Part shown: in pieces, positions 44,803-53,896 of the stretch
Layout of the letters: the number at the start of each line of letters is the position of its first letter
Position numbering within the stretch: position 1 is the first letter of the stretch
IMG/VR virus record: IMGVR_UViG_3300024308_000016
Span: 208,394 to 272,393 of that record
DNA length: 64,000 nt
Strand: one strand, 5' to 3'
Source of the DNA: a virus
Notes under the pieces: generated by a model
Seen by the model: only the letters and a program-made list of their open reading frames with translations
The model's database searches: none
Told to the model about the DNA's origin: nothing
Translations under genes and position numbers: made by a program

Positions 44803-47412
44803 ATGGCCAAATATGAATACATGCTCCAGCGAGCAATGAGGGAGGTCTGGTGCAACCCGCTGATGGACAATCAGCATGTGTTCGCGCCAGCCCGTATCTC
44901 CCAGGGCTACGGAGCTTTGAACCGGTTCTTTGCACTGGATCGGTTCATCCCCACTCCCAAGCCCGACATCCACTATCACATCTTTCAGATCGGCCAGCTC
45001 ACGCCCGCTCAGCTGAACCTTCTGGAGCGCAATCCCTCCTGGACTGCGGAGAAGTGGTTCACGTTCACGGAGGCGATGAACAAGCTCAAGCTGTATGTGA
45101 ACATCTACAACGCCGAAGGGGTCAATATCCCCAGATTCACATCGTACTTCATGTTCACTCGGGAAAAGTGCCTGATGTTCGCGGTTGAACGCGACGCTCG
45201 CATCCGGATGAACTCCGATGAAGGACAGATCTACTTTCGGGTCTACACCAACGCTTACTTCTCCAGTCGCCTGGGTGTGAGCCGAGGAGCCACCATCGAG
45301 ACCAAGGGCTACACGCTCTCTAATATGCAGGACCTGCTCAATGCCCAGATGGACTACCGTCGGGCACTGGCCAAGCCCGGCTATGCGGAAGCGTTTGTCA
45401 ATGGCTTCTTGGTCAATGACATCAATCCCGGCACCGCCAGGACCGGAGACCGCGTAGAGTGGATCCAAGACGGCTCGGTCAAGCGCATCGTCACTTGGCG
45501 AGTCGGGGACCTGACGCCGTTTACCTCGACGATGGACAAGAAGTTCAAGCACCTGCTGCACTACGAAAGTCCAGACCCGCATCAGATCGACTATCAAGAC
45601 GATCTGGACGTGGCGCTGCACACGCCTAATATAGATACCCGCGGCTACAGGGGCAGGTACTATCCCAAGAACATGCCCTCAGCTATGCGCAACGTCACCC
45701 ACCGGGACTACTCGGTGATGGGGGCAACTGTGAAGTATGTGTGCGACGGCATCATTCGGGATATGGGCAAGGATGCACCTGGTAGCTATCAGGACATGAA
45801 GCTGATGCTCAAGATCCGGGAAGGCGGCTACCAACGGCCACTGATCAAGGACAATGCCCGCATCTTCGAGTTGTACAAGTTGAAGGACGCCGACATCCTG
45901 GCGGCCATGAGCGGCATCATCTCTGCTCCTCCGGTATGGCATGCGGCTGATCTGGAGGCCAATGACTATCCCAAGGTCATGCGCACGCTCCTGGAGAAGA
46001 TGACCATACTGGATGTGGAGGGATGCTACGGCTACAACTCTATGAGTCAGATCCTGGCCGACACTCCGCAAAAGACGTACAACATCGGCAACTTCAATGT
46101 GGTCAACCCTCCTGAACTGCTTCAGCGGGACTCCACGTTTTATGAGTTTGATGAGCAGGGAGCATTGCTGGGTTGGCATTACCACGTCAACGATGACGAC
46201 TACTCCACTCGCTCTCCGGTGGCCAAGATGGTCGAAGGGATCGTGGGCCGCGGCACTGAACGCACCAGTGTGACGTTCGGGCAGTCGGGCATCAAGGTGC
46301 CGGCTGATGCCCAGTACCGTGTCTACTACCGCCGGGTGCTGGTCGGCCAGCCCCAGGACAAGTGGACCGATGTGACGGGAGACGCCAGGTATCGCATCAT
46401 CAACAACACCCTGGAATGGACAGATCCCAACCGAAACTACGAGCTGATGGTACGCACCAATCAGACGTTCCTGGCGTATGACACCAAGATCAAGATGGTC
46501 CAGGGTATGCTCCGGTTTACGCTGTCGGAAACACTGAACAAGGGCTCGGGTTTTCAACCCTACGCCATGGAAGTGCCGATGGGGCAGCTGCAGATCTGGA
46601 TGAACTCCCGAAACCTGGTGCGTGGTGTGGACTACATCCTGGACTTCCCCAACGTCTACATCAACAGCTACCCATTCCTGAACCAGCCAGCAGCGACTGC
46701 CGAACAGCTCATCCATGTCCGGTTTACGGGATTTTGCACGCCAGCTATGCAGCTCGACGATGAGCAGCAGTTCGGCTTTGTGGAGCACGGTGCGCTGAGC
46801 AACAACCGCAGGTATGACCTTTGTGACGACAAGGTACTCCATATCTCGGTAGGCGGCAACACGATGGATCGTAGTGACCTGAAGTTCTTCGAGGACCGCC
46901 CAGGCTACGATATCCAAAATCCGTTGAACGGACGACCTTACCAGATCACGGCGATAGTTCCGCCTTTGCGGGACTACACCAAGACTGCGTGGCCAGAGCT
47001 GCGTAAAAAGAGCCTGGCCATCGACAAGGTGGTCTCCGACTACATGACCGAGTACATGCCGCCTCTGGGGCCGTGGAAGAATAGCTCTTCCATCAGCCGT
47101 TGGCCACTGTTTTCCCCGTTCTTCAGCCATATCCTGTACCGTCTGTCGACAGGTGGCTTTTTCCTCGTCACTGACGCGGAGTGGACGGACGAAGAAGTGA
47201 TCACCATGTGCAAGCCCTACGAGTCCCTGTTTGCGACCGACCCCTTGGAGGAGACGATCGCGCTGCCGGACAAGTTTGTGGTGATCCGGCCTCACCCCTA
47301 CAACAACACCGTGAACCTGACCAAAACTCAGTACCGGTTCTTGATGCAGGTGGTCAAGCTGTATGGTCGTGGCAAGATCGGCATCAACAACTTCGTGACT
47401 TTCACCGCCTAG
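44803..47412 (+). CDS. Large virion structural protein candidate (869 aa)
   Basis: I chose ATG 44803, preceded by TTGGAAC; the frame extends into the terminator. The protein is soluble, rich in Tyr, Asp and Arg, with many beta-like stretches; around 505-560 it contains VYYRRVLVGQPQDKW and LEWTDPNRNYELMVRTN. No enzymatic motif is visible. It ends 7 nt before the next gene, another large protein of similar composition; both probably belong to one baseplate, neck or fibre assembly. Confidence 0.7.
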   Translation: MAKYEYMLQRAMREVWCNPLMDNQHVFAPARISQGYGALNRFFALDRFIPTPKPDIHYHIFQIGQLTPAQLNLLERNPSWTAEKWFTFTEAMNKLKLYVNIYNAEGVNIPRFTSYFMFTREKCLMFAVERDARIRMNSDEGQIYFRVYTNAYFSSRLGVSRGATIETKGYTLSNMQDLLNAQMDYRRALAKPGYAEAFVNGFLVNDINPGTARTGDRVEWIQDGSVKRIVTWRVGDLTPFTSTMDKKFKHLLHYESPDPHQIDYQDDLDVALHTPNIDTRGYRGRYYPKNMPSAMRNVTHRDYSVMGATVKYVCDGIIRDMGKDAPGSYQDMKLMLKIREGGYQRPLIKDNARIFELYKLKDADILAAMSGIISAPPVWHAADLEANDYPKVMRTLLEKMTILDVEGCYGYNSMSQILADTPQKTYNIGNFNVVNPPELLQRDSTFYEFDEQGALLGWHYHVNDDDYSTRSPVAKMVEGIVGRGTERTSVTFGQSGIKVPADAQYRVYYRRVLVGQPQDKWTDVTGDARYRIINNTLEWTDPNRNYELMVRTNQTFLAYDTKIKMVQGMLRFTLSETLNKGSGFQPYAMEVPMGQLQIWMNSRNLVRGVDYILDFPNVYINSYPFLNQPAATAEQLIHVRFTGFCTPAMQLDDEQQFGFVEHGALSNNRRYDLCDDKVLHISVGGNTMDRSDLKFFEDRPGYDIQNPLNGRPYQITAIVPPLRDYTKTAWPELRKKSLAIDKVVSDYMTEYMPPLGPWKNSSSISRWPLFSPFFSHILYRLSTGGFFLVTDAEWTDEEVITMCKPYESLFATDPLEETIALPDKFVVIRPHPYNNTVNLTKTQYRFLMQVVKLYGRGKIGINNFVTFTA

Positions 47413-47419
47413 GATAGAA

Positions 47420-49120
47420 ATGGACAATATCAACAACCCCAACTTGGAGTTTATCCCAGCTCCGGTCAAGGGCACCGATGGTGCCAATCCGCTGTACAAC
47501 GAAAACGGTCCCTGGAGGTGGTGGAGTATCGACGATATCTACACCGGCTTTGTGGGTGCCAAGAAGTTTGTACCCAAGGTCCTGGACTACGTGATCTCCC
47601 CGGAGAACTACATGGTCTGGATTGTGCGGGCCATTGACCCTGTCAAACTGATCCCCACGCTCGATGAGATCCGCCCCTACGGCATGTTCAACCCCATCGA
47701 GGAATCGGACGTGTTGTTTGGTGTGGGTCCAGGCACTCAGGCGCAACTGCTTCGGGTGTACCTCAACCGCTCCAGCTATCCGTATCGCCTCACGGTGGAT
47801 ACCCATTGCTTCGTGGGTGGTGACAACAACGCCTACGCTATCCTGTACAAGGGTGGCGTGCCGTCCATGGGCGGGCAGCCTGTGTCCCAGATGTACGATG
47901 CCTCCGGGCAGTTCATCACGGACCGCGTGCCGCTGGAAGCCATCAAGCTCGACAGCCACGAGGTGCAAAACCTCAAGGTGGTCAGCGAGTGCTTCACAAC
48001 GTTGGATCTGGCCGACGGTACTCCGATCACCGTGGTGTTTTACTCGCTCGATGGCGTGCCCCAGAGCAAGTCCATGCTGCTGCTGGAGAACACCACCTAC
48101 ATCCGGGGTGTGGACATCAAGCGACGCTTCATCACCAACATCACCATGAGCTCGCCATGGATCAGTCCAGCTGATCCCAACACGCTGCGCTTCCCGCTGA
48201 ACATCCCTGCCAATGCACTGGGACTGATGGGTACCGTACATTATTCGGACGGCGACTCCATGACGCTGCCCGTCGACGGCAACAAGTTCAGCATCCTGGG
48301 TCTGGACGGCTACCTGTCGACCATCATCGGTGAGGAGCAAGACTTGGTGCTGCGCTATGCGCTTGGCAAAGACGAAATCAACTACGCAGGCCAAGGCCAG
48401 TGGAGCCAAGACTTCGTCACCCAAGGCTACAAGTTCGTCACCGAGATGATGGAAGCCGGCTATACGGTCAAGTTGTTCCCGTATCCCTTCTGGGATCAGC
48501 AGCTGCAGGGCTACCGGCTGCGCTGGTGGCTGCTGGACCTGGAGCGCACAGCGTTCAAGGAAGTCACCAACTTGGTGGAGTGGTCGGCTCAATCCGGAGC
48601 CTGGGATCCCCAGAACTACGGCATGATCCAGCGCTTTCAGATCAACCTGAACCTGCGCAAGGTCTCCCAGGCGTACAAAGCCATGATCCACACCCAGCAG
48701 TGCGAGATCACTTTGTTCTCGCCCCCCTGGGAGCAACCCACTCCGTGGCTGGTGGCCAACCAACCCATGCCCAACATGCCGGCATATGGCCGTGAGGCCA
48801 AGGCCAAGATCGTGATGCTCAACAAGGTCAACCTGTCCGCTGGACGCGCCAACCTTGACGAGTGGATCGAGGACATCTACGGCACTACGTACCCGCTGAT
48901 CGATCGGCGTTCGGAAGTACGGGCCCCAAGGCCCAACAACTTCGCTCTGTCCATCGATGACGGCCAGACCTGGACCGAGTATCCGGTGCAGCGCTGGAAT
49001 GAGGACATCCTGTTCACGAGACCCCTGTCTCCGAACCGCAACATCCTCATCCGCTTCTTCCGACGCACCTCGCAGCAGGGCACTTTGACCCTGAGTATTG
49101 CGGCTATGACCCTGGAATAA
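47420..49120 (+). CDS. Virion structural protein candidate (566 aa)
   Basis: It starts at ATG 47420, with TAGGATAG just upstream. The sequence is aromatic- and Pro-rich with alternating strands; the last ~55 residues (FALSIDDGQTWTEYPVQRW, then a strand LTLSIAAMTLE) look like an Ig-like or jelly-roll terminal domain often found at tail-fibre or baseplate tips. No family is recognised. A perfect 18-bp terminator hairpin follows. Confidence 0.7.
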   Translation: MDNINNPNLEFIPAPVKGTDGANPLYNENGPWRWWSIDDIYTGFVGAKKFVPKVLDYVISPENYMVWIVRAIDPVKLIPTLDEIRPYGMFNPIEESDVLFGVGPGTQAQLLRVYLNRSSYPYRLTVDTHCFVGGDNNAYAILYKGGVPSMGGQPVSQMYDASGQFITDRVPLEAIKLDSHEVQNLKVVSECFTTLDLADGTPITVVFYSLDGVPQSKSMLLLENTTYIRGVDIKRRFITNITMSSPWISPADPNTLRFPLNIPANALGLMGTVHYSDGDSMTLPVDGNKFSILGLDGYLSTIIGEEQDLVLRYALGKDEINYAGQGQWSQDFVTQGYKFVTEMMEAGYTVKLFPYPFWDQQLQGYRLRWWLLDLERTAFKEVTNLVEWSAQSGAWDPQNYGMIQRFQINLNLRKVSQAYKAMIHTQQCEITLFSPPWEQPTPWLVANQPMPNMPAYGREAKAKIVMLNKVNLSAGRANLDEWIEDIYGTTYPLIDRRSEVRAPRPNNFALSIDDGQTWTEYPVQRWNEDILFTRPLSPNRNILIRFFRRTSQQGTLTLSIAAMTLE

Positions 49121-49134
49121 TCCAGAAACCCTAC

Positions 49135-49174
49135 GTGTATACCAGCGCTCCCGCGAGGGAGCGCTGGTATACAC
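49135..49174 (+). terminator. Very strong perfect hairpin
   Basis: An 18-bp perfect stem (GTGTATACCAGCGCTCCC with its complement) is closed by a GCGA tetraloop and followed by CCCCTTTGTAAGCTTTTTT. It closes the structural operon. Confidence 0.8.
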
Positions 49175-49189
49175 CCCTTTGTAAGCTTT

Positions 49190-49216
49190 TTTATCCACTT
49201 AGACCTTACTTGAGGA
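49190..49216 (+). promoter_or_regulatory. Copy D of repeated promoter-like motif
   Basis: This copy contains CACTTAGACCTTACTTGAGGA, 16 nt after the 18-bp hairpin and 32 nt before ATG 49249. It probably drives the accessory block. Confidence 0.58.
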
Positions 49217-49248
49217 ATAGCCCTCTATTTTTCTATTTGGAGGATGAA

Positions 49249-49983
49249 ATGCCCAAACATCACGGATCCAAGCAGCAGCCCAAAACTGCTCAATCTCTCG
49301 ACGAGCTCGCTGCGCTGATGAAAGCCGCTGATGAAGCGGCCCAGGAAATCGGTGATCAAACCGAAACCACTGCTCGTGTGGAGCAGACTTACGTCCCAGC
49401 GCAAACTCATACCAAGGTCTCGCTCAACGGCGAGATGCTGTATACCTCGACCCGTCTGAACTATGACGGCTCCGAGCAAACGGATCAAGAGATCGAATCT
49501 CGATCGGTCCAAGCCAAAAGCCTGGGCGAGAAGTTCTTTGACAAGAACAATCCGTTCGATTCGTTCATCAAGGCAGTTCCGAAGCTGGAGCTGCCCGATG
49601 GCGAAGAGCCCGCACCACTGGCAGCGCTGCAGCAAATGCGCGACTGTGGCAAGGAGCTGACATTTGCTCGGCTGTCCACTCCCTGGGGCGCCACTAGTTT
49701 GGTGGACCGCGCCATGGTCGAGTCTCTCAAGCCTGGCGAGGTAGTATGGAGCTACCTGAAGGACGGCATCTCCGTCATCTACGTTCTCAAGGACAAGGCC
49801 ACTGACTCCAAAGACTACGCTGTGGTCCTGAAGGTGTACAAGACCAACTCCATGCAGTACGACACCTGGGTGTTCGGTGATCTTCGCCATATCACGGCGA
49901 TGAAAAACGACCACCTGCGCTACTACGAAAGCTTGCCCGAGCTCGATCCCAGCCTGTGGCAAAAGCTCAAGAACCTGTTCTAA
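49249..49983 (+). CDS. Hypothetical protein, 244 aa
   Basis: A strong SD TTGGAGGATG precedes ATG 49249; the upstream extension runs through a terminator and is rejected. The N-terminal ~60 residues are charged and probably helical or disordered. The C-terminal ~150 form a globular domain with strands VVWSYLKDGISVIYVLKD and YAVVLKVYKTNSMQY. No family recognised. It is the first gene after promoter-like copy D, before the ART-like gene. Confidence 0.7.
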   Translation: MPKHHGSKQQPKTAQSLDELAALMKAADEAAQEIGDQTETTARVEQTYVPAQTHTKVSLNGEMLYTSTRLNYDGSEQTDQEIESRSVQAKSLGEKFFDKNNPFDSFIKAVPKLELPDGEEPAPLAALQQMRDCGKELTFARLSTPWGATSLVDRAMVESLKPGEVVWSYLKDGISVIYVLKDKATDSKDYAVVLKVYKTNSMQYDTWVFGDLRHITAMKNDHLRYYESLPELDPSLWQKLKNLF

Positions 49984-50048
49984 AAGCAGGCCGCAGATCG
50001 ATAAAGTGGTGAATCCTATCAATCTGCCTATTTCCCATAAGGAGACGT

Positions 50049-50558
50049 ATGTCCATCGCTGAACTGTTGGCCGCCAATGACGAGCAGGCCAAACAAACCA
50101 TGAACCTGTACCATGGCTCGGGCTTCAAGCAAACGGAGCTCAAGCCCGGCTTTGCCCATACAGGGGAGCTGGTCAACTGGGACAGGTACGAGTCCAATGA
50201 CTATTTGTACGCAAGCAGTCACAAAAACTCAGCGATCCTACTGGGCATCGTCTCCGCATGGGAAAAGAAGTTCCCTATTTCCCGAACCAAGATCGACGAG
50301 CCGGGTCGCCAGATCCGCTTGGAGTTCGAGGACAAGGTGCCCAGTCCGGACGATCTCAATCGGGTCGATGCCTGGCTGTATACCATCGCTCGTGATGACG
50401 CAGCCGACGGCTGGGTCCACAACCACAACCCTTTCAACAACATCAAGACGGAGTACAAGACCAAAAGTACCATCAAGAAAAACATCCTCAGCATCGAGAA
50501 GATCAATATCGAGTCCACCTTAAAAGGATTCGTGATCCATTCCAGCGTCGCAAAGTAA
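50049..50558 (+). CDS. Putative ADP-ribosyltransferase-fold protein (Arr-like)
   Basis: The product has 169 residues. Residues ~20-66 read LYHGSGFKQTELKPGF, then a gap, then DYLYASSHKNSAILLGI. This mirrors the start of rifampin ADP-ribosyltransferases (Arr: FYHGT...KPGF...YVYLTATLEAAIWGAEL) and of other ART-fold enzymes with a YHGT/S motif that binds NAD. Arr enzymes use a His-Tyr-Asp set; the candidate His is in LYHGS and the candidate Tyr in DYLYA. Phages use ARTs to modify host polymerase, ribosomal proteins or RNA. The match is by eye and covers only the N-terminal half; the C-terminal half is unassigned. Confidence 0.5.
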   Translation: MSIAELLAANDEQAKQTMNLYHGSGFKQTELKPGFAHTGELVNWDRYESNDYLYASSHKNSAILLGIVSAWEKKFPISRTKIDEPGRQIRLEFEDKVPSPDDLNRVDAWLYTIARDDAADGWVHNHNPFNNIKTEYKTKSTIKKNILSIEKINIESTLKGFVIHSSVAK

Positions 50559-50597
50559 ACCCCGGTTCCCCTTCTCTTTATATAGAAAGCATTTGAA

Positions 50598-52049
50598 ATG
50601 ACAGCATCGAACAACGCAGCCGACAACAATAACAACGCATCCGCTGGCGGTGGCAGCCTGAGCGATTTCCGATCCTCCATGCTCAGCAAGCTGGGTGTGA
50701 CGGCTGCTCCGAAGTACGAACGTCGTGGCCCCAACCAGCATGAAATGCTGGACGACACGATCCGTGAGCTCAATGGCGAATTTCGTGCCAAGATGGCCCG
50801 CGTACTGGAAGACTCCGGCGTCTTCACCCGCGTCACCTATCCCGAGGGGCTCAATGCCCGTGAAGTGGCCGCTGATGTCAGCTTCGAATCCCGCATCGCC
50901 TCCATCAAGGGCTTCCAATCGGTGCGCGACTTCATGATCTTCTACCCCCGTATCCAGGGCGACATCGAAGACATCATCAAGTGCAACGCCATGCTCGATG
51001 GCCTGAGCCCGGTGATCGGCCGCACCAATGGCCTGAGCAAGTCCATGACGCTCAAGGACCAGACCTCCATCAACGAGCTGGTGCTCGATCTGCATGAAGC
51101 TGGCTTCTACGGCGTGCACGACAGCGACGACGTGATGGCGTTCGATGAAAAGAACATCCCCACGTTCCGTGCCGGCATCTCGTTCACTCGCAAGGGCAAC
51201 CTGGGCACTCAGTCCATGGAAGTGTCCGTGCGCTGGGCGGCCAACAACGAGCTGGTGGAAAAGTTCATCCGCATCGTCCGCAACCACGTGGCCGTCTCCG
51301 GTGCCATTGACGCTGGCGTTTACGACACCATCATCGGCATCACCGGCGGCAAGATGGACATCAAGAGCGAGTCCCTGCAGGACTCCCAGGAAGCGGTGCC
51401 TGCGTTCTACCCCTGGATGAACGAGACGGACATCGCCCAGTACTTCCTGGACTTCCTGAACTCTTCGGCCAACGTGCTGATCCTGTACGGCCCTCCCGGC
51501 ACCGGCAAGACCACCATGATCCGTACGGCCGTCAAGCGCCTGGGCCTTCGCGCTCTGGGCACTGCTGATCAGACCCTGATGAGCATGCCTGGCTTCGTGC
51601 AGATCTGCGGCACCCACATGTCGGGCGGCGGCGAAAACGGCAAGTACGATGTGCTGGTGGCCGAGGACTCGGAAATCCTCACCAAGAAGCGCCTCAACGA
51701 AGAAGGCCAGGTGGTCAACCCGGTGATGGCATCGCTGCTCAATGCGGTCGACGGCGTCTCCAAGGAAACCAGCTTCAAGCTGGTGATCACCACCAACCTT
51801 CCCAACCTGCTGGACATGGACACGGCACTACTGCGCCCTGGCCGCTGCTTCGACGTGATGGAATTCGGCCGCCTGACGGCTGAGCAAGGCATGACCATCC
51901 GCGCCATGCTGGGCAAGGAAAACAAGCGCCTGGCAAGCCCGAACGGCTACCTGCTGGCCGAGATCCTGAACATGGACACCACCAAGAGCGAACTGATCGA
52001 CGGTCACGCCATCGTCTCGCCCCGCTTCCCGCTGCCCAAGAAGAAGTAA
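50598..52049 (+). CDS. BCS1-like AAA+ ATPase, tandem copy 1
   Basis: The product has 483 residues. Walker A is GPPGTGKTT near residue 298. Walker B reads DVLVAEDSE, with Glu-Asp in place of the usual Asp-Glu, as in BCS1-type AAA proteins. The sensor/arginine-finger region is TALLRPGRCFDVMEFG, and it ends DGHAIVSPRFPLPKKK. An N-terminal ~280-residue domain is shared with the next two genes and is probably a substrate or oligomerisation domain. Role unknown: likely a remodelling or assembly ATPase. Codon use is highly biased, suggesting strong expression. Confidence 0.82.
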   Translation: MTASNNAADNNNNASAGGGSLSDFRSSMLSKLGVTAAPKYERRGPNQHEMLDDTIRELNGEFRAKMARVLEDSGVFTRVTYPEGLNAREVAADVSFESRIASIKGFQSVRDFMIFYPRIQGDIEDIIKCNAMLDGLSPVIGRTNGLSKSMTLKDQTSINELVLDLHEAGFYGVHDSDDVMAFDEKNIPTFRAGISFTRKGNLGTQSMEVSVRWAANNELVEKFIRIVRNHVAVSGAIDAGVYDTIIGITGGKMDIKSESLQDSQEAVPAFYPWMNETDIAQYFLDFLNSSANVLILYGPPGTGKTTMIRTAVKRLGLRALGTADQTLMSMPGFVQICGTHMSGGGENGKYDVLVAEDSEILTKKRLNEEGQVVNPVMASLLNAVDGVSKETSFKLVITTNLPNLLDMDTALLRPGRCFDVMEFGRLTAEQGMTIRAMLGKENKRLASPNGYLLAEILNMDTTKSELIDGHAIVSPRFPLPKKK

Positions 52050-52066
52050 GTTCTTCTATCCCTCCA

Positions 52067-52103
52067 CTTCCTGCGGCCCTTCGGGGCTGCGGGAAGGTCT
52101 TTT
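52067..52103 (+). terminator. Hairpin terminator between AAA+ genes 1 and 2
   Basis: A stem from CTTCC...GCCC to GGGC...GGAAG with a TTCG loop (one or two wobbles) is followed by GTCTTTTG. Confidence 0.65.
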
Positions 52104-52143
52104 GTCAGTTTCCCTTTTAAATAGTAAGCATTAGGAGCTACCC

Positions 52144-53805
52144 ATGTCCGAGAACAACAACCCCGAATCCACCAACCCCGCGTCCGAGCAACCCGCTCCC
52201 ATCATCGCCACTCCCGTCTACGAACAAACCGAAGTGACCATGGGCGCGGACGGCGAAGGCGCCACTGAATCTGCTGGTGAAGAAGCTGGTGAAGCGGCTG
52301 AAGCTGTCGCCTCAGCCTCTCCCTCTGTCGAGATGCTGAATCTTGAGCTTCCTGACCTCACCACCAAGAGTTTCGTGAAACGCATGATGGGCAACTCCAT
52401 GGTCGGCTTGATGTCGTCCTCCATGCTGGAGGCGTTGCGGTCCCAGTCGCCGGTGGCCGCTCGCGTGGCCTCCCGCAACCGTGTCAAGTCGGTGCGCCAG
52501 GCATTCGAGGAAGCCGTGGAAACGGTCGACAAGGTGCACTACTGCCGCGCCCGCTTCAAGCACACCATGGACTACATGGCGATCACGAACCCGAGTGGGA
52601 TCATGGATCTGGGCGAGTTCTACGACAAGAAGGGCAAGTACCAAGAGCGCCTGATGCTCGCCCGTGCTCGGGAAGTGGGCTTTGCCTCCATCCATCGCGC
52701 CATCTCCTTCACTGAGAGCTTCGGTATGCTGGAGAAGATCTGCGACCAGATGTCGATGTACGATGGCGCGGGTAAGACGTTCGATCGTCGCCTGGGCATG
52801 AACCAGATCCACCTAAAGCCCAATGCTCGTATCGAGATCGTGCAAGCGTTCATCGACGAAGGCTGGGTCTTTGTGGGTGGTGACACCATCTGCAAGTTTG
52901 ACGAAAAGAACCGTCCCATCGGCGGCATCAACTTCGACTGGCATGGCGGCTCTGAAGGTGGCGAATGCTACTCCAACACCCCGACGGTCTGGGGTATCGG
53001 TGAAAACCACATGCCTCGCCTGATCGAGCTGTTCCGTGAACGCCTGGCAGAGCGCACTCTGGGCACGGCCAAGCTGACCACCATCCAGGCCATCAACCCG
53101 ATGAGCGGTCTGGAGACAGTGGATGACGATCTGTCCGACGTGCGTCTGGCCGACTCCACGTTCTTCCCCTGGATGAACGGCACGCCGATCACCGAGTACT
53201 TCATGGACTTCCTGACCAGCGACGCCAACGTCCTGATCCTGTACGGCCCTCCGGGCACGGCAAAGTCGACCATGATCCGTACCGCGGTCAAGCAGCTGGG
53301 TCTGCGTGCCCTGGGCACGTCCAACCAAAAGCTGATCGGAAACCCGCAGTTCCTGACTGCATGCGGCTCTCGCATGTCCGGCCGTGGCGGCGACGCTCCG
53401 TACGACGTGCTGATCGCTGAAGACGCGGAAATCCTGGTGCGCAGCCGCGACCTGGGCAACCCGCTGATGTCCACGCTGCTGGACGTCACCAACGGCATGA
53501 GCGCCAAGCACTCGTTCAAGTTGATCCTGACCATGAACTCGGACAACCTCAACGACGTGGACACGGCGCTGCTGCGCCCTGGCCGGTGCTTCGACATCAT
53601 GCACTTCGGCTACCTGGACGCCAAGCAAGCAGCCAACGTGCGCACCGCACTGAAGCTGCCTGAGGTGCCGATCAAGGAAGGCAAGTACGTGCTGGCTGAA
53701 GTCGTCAACATGGGCATCATCAAGACCGACCTGATCGAAGGCAAGGCCATCGTCAAGCCGCGTTTCCCGCTGCCCAACGATCGCGTGATCGATCGTTCGC
53801 TGTAA
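52144..53805 (+). CDS. BCS1-like AAA+ ATPase, tandem copy 2
   Basis: The product has 553 residues. TAGGAGCTACCC precedes ATG 52144. An acidic Ala/Glu-rich N-terminal tail (residues ~1-60) is unique to this copy. Walker A is GPPGTAKST near 367, Walker B DVLIAEDAE, and the arginine region TALLRPGRCFDIMHFG. The pre-ATPase domain shares FIDEGWVFVGGDTICKFDEK with FVKRGWRIMNHDHLVLLDHR of copy 3. The three paralogues may form one mixed oligomer. Confidence 0.82.
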   Translation: MSENNNPESTNPASEQPAPIIATPVYEQTEVTMGADGEGATESAGEEAGEAAEAVASASPSVEMLNLELPDLTTKSFVKRMMGNSMVGLMSSSMLEALRSQSPVAARVASRNRVKSVRQAFEEAVETVDKVHYCRARFKHTMDYMAITNPSGIMDLGEFYDKKGKYQERLMLARAREVGFASIHRAISFTESFGMLEKICDQMSMYDGAGKTFDRRLGMNQIHLKPNARIEIVQAFIDEGWVFVGGDTICKFDEKNRPIGGINFDWHGGSEGGECYSNTPTVWGIGENHMPRLIELFRERLAERTLGTAKLTTIQAINPMSGLETVDDDLSDVRLADSTFFPWMNGTPITEYFMDFLTSDANVLILYGPPGTAKSTMIRTAVKQLGLRALGTSNQKLIGNPQFLTACGSRMSGRGGDAPYDVLIAEDAEILVRSRDLGNPLMSTLLDVTNGMSAKHSFKLILTMNSDNLNDVDTALLRPGRCFDIMHFGYLDAKQAANVRTALKLPEVPIKEGKYVLAEVVNMGIIKTDLIEGKAIVKPRFPLPNDRVIDRSL

Positions 53806-53812
53806 AGCGCTA

Positions 53813-53841
53813 CTCCACGGGCCCTTTACGGGCCCGTGGAG
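53813..53841 (+). terminator. Hairpin terminator between AAA+ genes 2 and 3
   Basis: A perfect 12-bp stem CTCCACGGGCCC / GGGCCCGTGGAG with a TTTAC loop. Confidence 0.7.
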
Positions 53842-53896
53842 GTGTTTGCATTTTCAATAATCAGTATTCTCTCCCTTCTCTATTAGAAAGCGTCAC

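Noticed and set aside
49135-49174. The 18-bp perfect inverted repeat as an insertion-sequence end or attachment site
   Set aside because: It lies just after a stop codon, has a tetraloop and T-rich tail, and has no partner or transposase, so a terminator fits.
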